Assembly (NCBI GenBank): GCA_031258265.1
Contig: JAIRNB010000255.1
Coordinates: forward strand, 1 to 8,590
DNA length: 8,590 bases
Source: Treponema sp.
Lineage (GTDB): Bacteria; Spirochaetota; Spirochaetia; Treponematales; Breznakiellaceae
Direction: 5' to 3'
Part shown: positions 1-5,152 of the stretch, in pieces
How the letters are laid out: each line of letters starts with the position of its first letter
How positions within the stretch are numbered: the stretch's first letter is position 1
Made by a program: the position numbers and the translations under genes
Notes under the pieces: model-generated
What the model was told of the DNA's origin: nothing
The model's input: the letters and a program-made list of their open reading frames with translations, nothing else
Databases searched by the model: none

Positions 1-48
1 CCGTTTTGGGGGGATAGCGGAATACCCGCCGCGGGCGGGGATGGAGCT

Positions 49-111
49 AAGGGGGGGCCACGGTAAGGGCGAAGCCGGGGGAATAGATTCCCCGGTAGCT
101 GGCCCCCCCTT
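49..111. repeat. Long two-tier hairpin, possible structured RNA
   Basis: Bases 49-60 are the perfect reverse complement of 100-111, giving a 12-bp stem that contains seven consecutive G-C pairs. The enclosed 39 bases hold a second hairpin, 75-82 with 88-95 (six G-C or C-G pairs, then a G-T and an A-T pair), closing a five-base loop. The 3' side is followed by only two T residues, so this is not a standard Rho-independent terminator. I compared it by eye with tRNA, RNase P, tmRNA, SRP and the cobalamin and c-di-GMP riboswitches and found no convincing match. The structure is directly visible; its function is unknown. Confidence 0.6.
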
Positions 112-153
112 CATAAATGGCCGTACCCCAATGACAGTACTTCAGACTATACT

Positions 154-188
154 CCGGGGCGATTCAATGCCCCTTGTCCTGTCCCCGG
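154..188 (+). other. Two mutually exclusive small hairpins
   Basis: The run GGGGC at 156-160 can pair with GCCCC at 169-173 (8-base loop). Alternatively CCGGGG at 154-159 can pair with CCCCGG at 183-188. The two pairings share bases 156-159, so only one can form at a time. Such a layout can act as an attenuator, but in this G/C-run-rich DNA it can also arise by chance. No T-tract follows either stem. Confidence 0.3.
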
Positions 189-202
189 TCATCCGGTAAT
201 AT
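174..202 (+). promoter_or_regulatory. Possible promoter for the lolA-like gene, near-leaderless
   Basis: TTGTCC at 174-179 matches the sigma-70 -35 consensus at four of six positions. It lies 17 bases before TAATAT at 197-202, which matches the -10 consensus at four of six. Transcription would start near base 209, about six bases before the ATG at 215. This fits the absence of any Shine-Dalgarno sequence upstream of that ATG. A competing -10-like hexamer, TATACT at 148-153 (five of six), has no -35 at a proper distance. This is weak evidence from motif matching only. Confidence 0.3.
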
Positions 203-214
203 TTATCTTAATTT

Positions 215-910
215 ATGGGAAATAGAATCGCCGTATCTGTGCTTTTTGCCGTTCTTTTGGCGGGGGGCGGCTTGTTTTCCCTCCGGGCCCAGGAGATCGT
301 TACCGCCGAGCGTTATCTGGAATCGGTTTCCGGGCGTTACGGCGGGGTTAGGGATTACGAGGCCCGGGTGGTTATCCGCGCCGACAGTACCGATATGCGG
401 GGGAACTTGAGTTTTCTTTCCCCTTCGTTTTTACGGATTGACTTTACGGACCCGGCGGAGCAGGTGATTGTTTTTAACGGAGAGCTTTTGACGGTGTACC
501 TGCCAAGGCAGCGGGCGGTACTGAGTCAGGATATTTCCCGGCGTTCGGGGGCCGCGGGCGCTTCCCTGGCCAGCGCTCAGGGGCTTATCCTGCTCCGGCG
601 CAACTACATTCCCAGTTTTGTCAGCGGTCCTTCCCCTGTTCCCCTGGAGGAAGGATCGGAGGAAACGGTGGTTAAGCTTCGTCTTGCCCGGCGTTCCATT
701 TCCGAGGGTTTCCGGGAGATAATTCTTAGTGTAGATCCGGAGACTCTCCTGATCCGCCGTATCGAGGGGCAGACTATCGCGGGGGGGCGTCTCCGGTTCG
801 ACTTTATTGAGGTTAGAACCAACCAGGGGATTCCCGAGGGGCGTTTCATCTACGATTCTCCGGCTTCGGCAAACCTTTACAACAATTTCTTATTCCGGGA
901 TGATCAATGA
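215..910 (+). CDS. lolA: LolA-like outer-membrane lipoprotein carrier protein
   Basis: This is a periplasmic chaperone of the LolA family, which in diderm bacteria takes lipoproteins from the inner-membrane LolCDE transporter and carries them to the outer membrane. The 231-residue product starts with a signal peptide (Arg at residue 4, hydrophobic stretch about 6-22, likely cleavage just after the Ala of LRAQ at 23-26). It has no lipobox cysteine, so the mature protein should be soluble. LolA-type features follow: a beta-rich stretch around residues 65-97 including RIDFTDP and a VFNGELLTVYLP strand pair, and a C-terminal segment with GIPEGRF and DSPASANLYNNF (about 205-226) where LolA ends its barrel. 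The length is close to usual for the family. The ATG at 215 is chosen because it gives a complete signal peptide and an in-frame stop lies at 197-199. No Shine-Dalgarno sequence precedes it. The rodZ-like gene follows after 18 bases. The family is recognised by pattern; overall divergence is high. Confidence 0.8.
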   Translation: MGNRIAVSVLFAVLLAGGGLFSLRAQEIVTAERYLESVSGRYGGVRDYEARVVIRADSTDMRGNLSFLSPSFLRIDFTDPAEQVIVFNGELLTVYLPRQRAVLSQDISRRSGAAGASLASAQGLILLRRNYIPSFVSGPSPVPLEEGSEETVVKLRLARRSISEGFREIILSVDPETLLIRRIEGQTIAGGRLRFDFIEVRTNQGIPEGRFIYDSPASANLYNNFLFRDDQ

Positions 911-916
911 CCGGGG

Positions 917-922
917 AGGAGG
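917..922 (+). promoter_or_regulatory. Strong ribosome-binding site for the rodZ-like gene
   Basis: A perfect AGGAGG lies six bases before the ATG at 929, inside a longer purine run at 913-924. It decides the start over the nearby ATG at 907-909, which overlaps the lolA stop and lies upstream of this site. Confidence 0.85.
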
Positions 923-928
923 GGCCAG

Positions 929-1993
929 ATGGATTCCCTGGGTGAAAGGCTGCGCCGGGCAAGGGAAGAAAAGGGCCGCAGCCTTGACCAGGCAAGCCGG
1001 GATACCCTTATCGCCTCCCGGTACCTGCAGGCCCTGGAGGGGGAAGATTTTTCCGGCTTCCCTGGGGAGCCCTATGTCTTGGGCTTCCTGCGAAACTACA
1101 GCGAGTACCTGGGCCTGGATGTGCAGGAGCAGCTTTCCCTGTACCGGGCCCTGAAAATTCAGGAACAGCCGATCCCCATGGATCAACTGCTCCGTTCCCC
1201 GCCGCCGGTAAAAAAAATCGTTCTGGGTATCCTGATCCCCCTTCTGGTCCTGGCCGCCGCCGGAGGCGGTTTTTATATCTACACCCACCGGCCGGTGAAG
1301 GAAAGCGTTGCCGCGGAGCTTAGGCAGCCGGTGGAGTATTCCATAGGCGCGGAGCCCCTGGAACGGCGTTTCTACACCGGGGATTCCGTGCTTGTTTCCC
1401 TGGGGCTGAACCCCTATAAACTGGTTTTCTCCAGCCTGGGGGAGGCCCTTGCCCTTACGACTCCCCTGGGACAGTTGACCCTGGATCTGGGCCAGGAGGC
1501 GAATTTGGACCTGGACGAGGACGGGCTTACGGAACTGCGGGTTACCGCGGCGGATTTTGCCAAGAACAACGCCGGCGCGGGGGCCCTGCTGCGTTTCGAG
1601 CTGCTCCAGATTGCCGCCCCGCCGGTGGAAAGCCCCGGCCCGCCGGCTTCCCCTTCTTCGGAGACGGTGATTTTCAGTTCCCCCAACGCCTACCCCTTTA
1701 CCGTGCAGTTGAATTTCCAGGGCTACTGCATGTTCCGCTGGGAAATCCTCTACGAGCGGGATCGGCCGGAGCGGAATGAACGGTACTTCCAGCGGGGGGA
1801 AGAACTTAACATCCAGGCCCAAAACGGGGTCCGCATCGGGGCATCCAACGCCCAGGCCGTAAAACTCCAGATAACCGGCGGCGGCCGTACCGTGCCGGTA
1901 GAGCTGGGGGGGGCCGGTGAAGTGGTGGTGGCGAATATCCGCTGGGACCGGGAGGGAGAAAACCGCCGCGTAATCCTGGAACGGCTGGAATAG
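929..1993 (+). CDS. rodZ: RodZ-like helix-turn-helix membrane protein
   Basis: This is a probable RodZ, the bitopic protein that links the actin-like MreB filament to the cell-wall elongation machinery. The 354-residue product has the family's order of parts. A cytoplasmic helix-turn-helix domain (residues 1-75; typical start MDSLGERLRRAREEKG, then SLDQASRDTLI and the LEGEDFSGFPGEPYVLGFLRNY region) is followed by a linker and one membrane helix (about 97-119). The periplasmic part ends in a DUF4115-like beta domain (about 256-320; the FQGYCMFRWEI, RGEELNIQAQNGVRIGASNA and GRTVPVEL strands). Between them, residues 136-229 form an extra region that I do not recognise, followed by a Pro/Ser-rich linker (230-250). 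The start is set by a perfect AGGAGG. It sits between lolA and rimO with short gaps, so co-expression is likely. Without the membrane helix and C-terminal domain it might be called a transcriptional regulator, but the layout argues for RodZ. Confidence 0.82.
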   Translation: MDSLGERLRRAREEKGRSLDQASRDTLIASRYLQALEGEDFSGFPGEPYVLGFLRNYSEYLGLDVQEQLSLYRALKIQEQPIPMDQLLRSPPPVKKIVLGILIPLLVLAAAGGGFYIYTHRPVKESVAAELRQPVEYSIGAEPLERRFYTGDSVLVSLGLNPYKLVFSSLGEALALTTPLGQLTLDLGQEANLDLDEDGLTELRVTAADFAKNNAGAGALLRFELLQIAAPPVESPGPPASPSSETVIFSSPNAYPFTVQLNFQGYCMFRWEILYERDRPERNERYFQRGEELNIQAQNGVRIGASNAQAVKLQITGGGRTVPVELGGAGEVVVANIRWDREGENRRVILERLE

Positions 1994-2000
1994 TTACCCG

Positions 2001-3560
2001 GTGCCCCGCTATTTCCTTGACCCCTTTGGTTGCGCGAAGAATCAGGTGGACGCGGAAACCATGATGGCCCTCCTGGCCTCCGCCGGCTGGTCCGCCGCGG
2101 GGGATCCCGCCGGCGCGGACCTGATCATCGTCAATTCCTGCGGTTTTATCGAAAGCGCCAAGCGGGAGTCCATCAACGCGGTCCTCTCCTGGCGTAAAAA
2201 TTACCCCCACAAAAAGATCCTCATGGCCGGCTGCCTGGCCCAGCGTTACGCCGGGGAACTTGCCCAGGCCATGCCCGAGGCCGACGGTTTCTTTGGAAAC
2301 GCCGATCTCCAGGGTATTGCGGAGGCGGCCCGTTCGGTCCTTTTATCAAAAGGGGGGGAGCCCCCCCCCTCACTCCGGCCTCCTCGCCCTGACGGGCTGC
2401 GGTGTCCTCCGTTACCCCCCCCTGCCGGGGGCCCGGCGCCGCGTCTTTCCCCAGGCGGGGCAGCCGCGCCGGGGGATTCTGCGGAGGCTGATTGGGGGCC
2501 GGGGGGCCCTGCCCAGGGGGGCCATAGTCAGGGGGACCATGGCCGGGAGAACCATGTCCAGGGGGATTATGTTTCCGGGGAACCTTATGTTCCCGGAGAA
2601 TCTTATGTTCCCGGAGAGCGGCCCCTCCTCTCCCTCCCCGGCGCGGCGTATGTAAAGATCAGTGAGGGCTGCGACAACCGCTGTAGTTTTTGTTCTATTC
2701 CTCTTATCCGGGGCCCCCTGAAAAGCCGTTCCATTGCCGGTATAAGCGCCGAATGTCGTTCCCTTTTGGGCCGGGGTATCCGGGAACTGAACATCATCGG
2801 CCAGGACATCGCTTCCTTTGGGAAAGACCGGCCCGGCGGGGGGGATCTCCCCGCCCTGTTGGAGGCCATAGCCGCCTTCCCGGAGAATTTCTGGGTCCGG
2901 CTTCTCTATCTTCACCCCGATCATATCCCCCTCTCCATTTTGGATATTATGGGCCGGGACCCCCGCTTCCTTCCCTACTTCGATATTCCCATTCAGCATG
3001 CCTCCGGGCCCCTGCTTAAGGCCATGAACCGCCGGGGAGACGGGGAAAGCTACCTGGATCTGATTGGCAGGATCCGTTCCGCCCTGCCGGATGCGGTGAT
3101 CCGTTCCACCTTTCTTACGGGCTTCCCCGGTGAAACCGAAGGGGATTTTGAGCTGCTCCTGGATTTTCAGGAGCGGGCGGCCCTGGACTGGATGGGCTGC
3201 TTTACCTACTCCCGGGAAGAGGATACCCCCGCCTACTCCATGGGAAAGCGGGTGCCCCGGCGTGTCGCGGCGGAGCGGAAACGGCTTTTGGAAGAACGGC
3301 AGCAGGGTATCAGCGAGGGGCGGATGGAAAGGTTCCTGGACAGGGAACTGGAAATTCTTGTTGAAGAGAAATTTGAACAGGCCGGAGGGGATTCCCCGGA
3401 AAGGGGGCTGTACCTGGGGCGGGCCTACTGCCAGGCCCCGGAGGTGGACGGGGCGGTCCTTATCTCCAGCGGGGAGGCCCTGAATCCCGGTTCCCTGGCC
3501 CGCTGCCGGATAACAGGGAGGGCGGGCATCGACCTTGAAGGGCGGATAGTTAAGGGGTAA
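2001..3560 (+). CDS. rimO: Ribosomal protein S12 methylthiotransferase RimO with an expanded linker
   Basis: RimO is a radical-SAM enzyme that adds a methylthio group to a conserved aspartate of ribosomal protein S12, using two [4Fe-4S] clusters. The N-terminal methylthiotransferase domain shows its three cysteines, C11 (FGCAKN), C47 (NSCGFI) and C78 (AGCLAQR). The radical-SAM domain has C224, C228 and C231 (CDNRCSFC), then LYLHPDH, FDIPIQH and TGFPGETE. A TRAM-like domain ends the protein (about 441-519). RimO signatures such as the YVKISEGCDNRCSFCSIP region separate it from MiaB. The start is GTG: an in-frame TAA at 1971-1973 leaves no other start codon before essential C11. It has no clear Shine-Dalgarno sequence and begins 7 bases after the rodZ stop, suggesting translational coupling. 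The oddity is length: 519 residues against roughly 430-440 usual. The surplus lies between about residues 115 and 215, a Pro/Gly-rich stretch with a tandem repeat. Confidence 0.93.
   Translation: MPRYFLDPFGCAKNQVDAETMMALLASAGWSAAGDPAGADLIIVNSCGFIESAKRESINAVLSWRKNYPHKKILMAGCLAQRYAGELAQAMPEADGFFGNADLQGIAEAARSVLLSKGGEPPPSLRPPRPDGLRCPPLPPPAGGPAPRLSPGGAAAPGDSAEADWGPGGPAQGGHSQGDHGRENHVQGDYVSGEPYVPGESYVPGERPLLSLPGAAYVKISEGCDNRCSFCSIPLIRGPLKSRSIAGISAECRSLLGRGIRELNIIGQDIASFGKDRPGGGDLPALLEAIAAFPENFWVRLLYLHPDHIPLSILDIMGRDPRFLPYFDIPIQHASGPLLKAMNRRGDGESYLDLIGRIRSALPDAVIRSTFLTGFPGETEGDFELLLDFQERAALDWMGCFTYSREEDTPAYSMGKRVPRRVAAERKRLLEERQQGISEGRMERFLDRELEILVEEKFEQAGGDSPERGLYLGRAYCQAPEVDGAVLISSGEALNPGSLARCRITGRAGIDLEGRIVKG
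2352..2369 (+). other. G7-AG-C9 homopolymer pair inside rimO
   Basis: Seven G (2352-2358), then AG, then nine C (2361-2369) form two adjacent homopolymer runs that are also self-complementary. They mark the start of the unusual linker of RimO. Runs of this length are prone to replication slippage. A one-base change would move translation into another frame and remove the catalytic radical-SAM domain. Whether the tract varies cannot be told from one sequence. Confidence 0.75.
2565..2618 (+). repeat. rimO: Three in-frame 18-bp tandem repeats in rimO
   Basis: Three adjacent 18-base units (2565-2582, 2583-2600, 2601-2618) share the core TTATGTT(T/C)CCGG. They encode the hexapeptides DYVSGE, PYVPGE and SYVPGE. 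The two last copies differ by only two bases, so their duplication looks recent. More worn units of the same sort (HSQGD, HGREN, HVQGD) precede them at about 2525-2564, which suggests growth of the tract by repeated duplication. Since 18 is a multiple of three, changes in copy number keep the frame. Confidence 0.85.
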
Positions 3561-3572
3561 ATTCTTAACTAT
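3546..3572 (+). promoter_or_regulatory. Hairpin covering the ribosome-binding site and start of the next gene
   Basis: ATAGTTAAG at 3546-3554 is the exact reverse complement of CTTAACTAT at 3564-3572, with a nine-base loop (3555-3563). The stem and loop contain the AAGGGG ribosome-binding site (3552-3557), the rimO stop codon (3558-3560, in the loop) and the first two bases of the ATG at 3571. A ribosome finishing rimO would have to open the stem, so translation of the downstream gene should depend on translation of rimO. The pairing is seen in the sequence; the regulatory role is inferred. Confidence 0.65.
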
Positions 3573-4305
3573 GCGTTTTCCGGTTCTCCCCTTACTCCTT
3601 TGGTTTGTATGCCTGGGGGCTTTGGGGGCCCTTGATTTTCACGAAATTCACGGCGATCTTACCTTTAAGCCTGAGTATCACCGCAGTTTTGGGTTTTGCC
3701 GGGAATTTGCCGCGGCGGGGGAGTCGCTTATTGGGGACTCCGTCGGCCTTCAGGGGGGGCTGGCCCTGGGCAGGACGGGGGAAGAATTCGATCTTGATAT
3801 TTTCCTGGGCGCTTCTTACCTGCTGCCCCTGCCCGTCAACCTGCGGGTCCGGTTCCTGTACATATACAATACGATTCCCGCCTATACCTACCAAACTAAT
3901 ACCCTTTTCCCCCTCCTTTCCTTTCAGGGGAAGTGGGGGGGCGCGGAAATGGGTTTCGCCTTTCGTTTTACGGTTTTTGATTCGGATCCTTCCTCCATAT
4001 TTGAACCGATCCTGGGGGGCCGGTTCTTCCTCAATTTTCCTTTTATTGAAAAGGTGAAGCTGTCTCTGGGATTCGGCAACTTCTCCGCCTTTAACATGGG
4101 CAACCTGGGGGCCTATTTCCTGTTTCTGGAAAGCCGGGTCGATATAAACAGGCTCCGGTCCCTGGAAAAACTAAGGGAGAAATGGCGGGGAGTTCCCCTG
4201 GTTTCCCTGATCAGTAACCTTGAATTTTATCAGACCGGCAGTATCGGCTTTAGCGCGGCCTTCCAGGGCTTCGCCTGGCAGGGGGGGGTTCGTCTCTCAT
4301 GGTAA
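3571..4305 (+). CDS. Hypothetical secreted protein, probable outer-membrane beta-barrel
   Basis: I do not recognise a named family. The 244-residue product begins with a signal peptide (MRFP, then a hydrophobic stretch to about residue 20, with likely cleavage after GALGA). Its C14 is not in a lipobox context (W-F-V before it), so it is probably not a lipoprotein. The mature part has many short alternating hydrophobic and aromatic strands (for example LDIFLGASYLLPL, VRFLYIYN, GAEMGFAFRFTVF, VKLSLGFGNF, GAYFLFLESRV, SIGFSAAFQGF) and ends in an aromatic residue (GGVRLSW). This pattern is typical of outer-membrane barrels recognised by BamA. The start overlaps a hairpin that may couple it to rimO. 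Its last seven bases overlap the start of the lipoprotein phosphoesterase gene. Placement among LolA, RodZ and a lipoprotein supports an envelope role. Substrate and function are unknown. Confidence 0.8.
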   Translation: MRFPVLPLLLWFVCLGALGALDFHEIHGDLTFKPEYHRSFGFCREFAAAGESLIGDSVGLQGGLALGRTGEEFDLDIFLGASYLLPLPVNLRVRFLYIYNTIPAYTYQTNTLFPLLSFQGKWGGAEMGFAFRFTVFDSDPSSIFEPILGGRFFLNFPFIEKVKLSLGFGNFSAFNMGNLGAYFLFLESRVDINRLRSLEKLREKWRGVPLVSLISNLEFYQTGSIGFSAAFQGFAWQGGVRLSW

Positions 4306-5150
4306 AAATAGGCCGGAAGGGCCCGCCCTGGGCCCTCTGTTTCCTCCTCCTGGCCCTCTCCGGCTGCAATGTGGATATTCTGGGTTTCTTCGGTTCCACC
4401 GATTTTAATGAACGTTTCCGGGAGCGGGGCAGCTTCAATTTTCTGAACAGCGCCGAGCTGGCGCCAAATTTCAGCGCCCCCTATTCTTTCATCGTGCTAT
4501 CCGATACCCATATCGAGGGGGGGGATACCCATGGGCTGGAAAGAATCAAAGACACGGTCCAGGGGGCAAATGCCGGCGGGGAGAATATCCGCTTTGTGGT
4601 TGTTACCGGAGATATTACCCAAAACGGCCGGAGGCAGGACTTAGAAAAATTTCTGGAGATTGCCGAATCTTTGCGATCCCTTTCCGTACCCCTTTACCCG
4701 GTGATTGGAAATCACGATATTTTTTCCGGTAACTGGTCCCTCTGGCGGGAGTTGATCGGTTCTTCCACCTACTGCGTGGAAAGCCCGGACACTACCCTGA
4801 TCATGCTGGATTCCGCCAACGCAAACTTCGGCAGGGACCAGTTGGAGTGGCTGGAAGATCGGTTAAGGGGGGCAAAGGGAAACACCTTTGTCTTTACCCA
4901 TGCCAATCTTTTTACCGAATCAATAAAGGACATCGAGATGCTCACCGATACCAGGGAACGGGCCAGGGTACTTTCCCTGCTTAAAGGCCGTTGTGACGCG
5001 CTGTTCGCCGGGCATGTTCACCGTAGAATCATTCGGGAAGCCGGCGGGGTATGGTACATTACCCAGGAAGATTTTAAGGGCCATTCAAACTACTGCCTGG
5101 TGCGGGTGGACGCCGCCGGCGGTATATCCTGGGAATTCAAGAAGCTGTAG
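4299..5150 (+). CDS. Lipoprotein metallophosphoesterase (calcineurin-like)
   Basis: This is a membrane-anchored calcineurin-like phosphoesterase that should use two metal ions to hydrolyse a phosphomono- or diester outside the cytoplasm. All family motifs are present in order: D69-x-H71 (SDTH), G104-D105 (GDITQNG), G137-NHD (VIGNHD), H201 (FTHAN) and G238-H-x-H241 (GHVH). So the metal site looks complete. The N-terminus is a lipoprotein signal: basic residues (K3, R6, K7), a hydrophobic core (12-20) and lipobox L20-S21-G22-C23, with C23 as the lipid-modified residue. About 40 residues separate the lipid anchor from the catalytic domain. The 283-residue length is normal. The ATG overlaps the end of the previous gene (ATGGTAA), implying translational coupling, and uvrD follows 2 bases after its stop. 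The substrate cannot be read from the sequence. A nuclease, a nucleotide phosphodiesterase or an envelope lipid phosphatase are all possible. Confidence 0.9.
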   Translation: MVKIGRKGPPWALCFLLLALSGCNVDILGFFGSTDFNERFRERGSFNFLNSAELAPNFSAPYSFIVLSDTHIEGGDTHGLERIKDTVQGANAGGENIRFVVVTGDITQNGRRQDLEKFLEIAESLRSLSVPLYPVIGNHDIFSGNWSLWRELIGSSTYCVESPDTTLIMLDSANANFGRDQLEWLEDRLRGAKGNTFVFTHANLFTESIKDIEMLTDTRERARVLSLLKGRCDALFAGHVHRRIIREAGGVWYITQEDFKGHSNYCLVRVDAAGGISWEFKKL

Positions 5151-5152
5151 CC

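Larger units (their letters stand above)
1..214. other. Upstream region without a recognisable gene
   Basis: I can name no gene here. One + frame is open from base 2 to a TAA at 197-199 (65 codons, in the same frame as the following lolA-like gene), and a - frame is open from an ATG at 112-114 to the left edge. Both encode Gly/Pro-rich strings that resemble no family I know, as expected by chance in GC-rich DNA. The segment instead holds inverted repeats (49-111, 154-188) and an AT-rich patch (197-214). It could be the 3' end of an upstream gene, a noncoding RNA or a leader region, and the sequence alone does not decide. Confidence 0.5.

Noticed and set aside
10..35. AGCGGAATACCCGCCG resembling the 3' end of a cobalamin riboswitch
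   Set aside because: Only a short stretch is similar, the conserved surrounding elements are absent, and the following hairpins do not fit. The upstream part is outside the window, so it cannot be tested here.
1..114. Minus-strand frame from an ATG at 112-114 open to the left edge
   Set aside because: Proline-rich antisense of G-runs, no ribosome-binding site and no known motif.
2..199. Open + frame at the left edge, in frame with the lolA-like gene
   Set aside because: Its translation is Gly/Pro-rich without a recognisable motif and spans the long hairpin. Open frames of this length are common in such GC-rich DNA. It might still be the end of an upstream gene.
890..1822. Minus-strand open frame opposite the rodZ-like gene
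   Set aside because: The + strand has a perfect Shine-Dalgarno sequence and a RodZ domain layout; the antisense product shows no motif.
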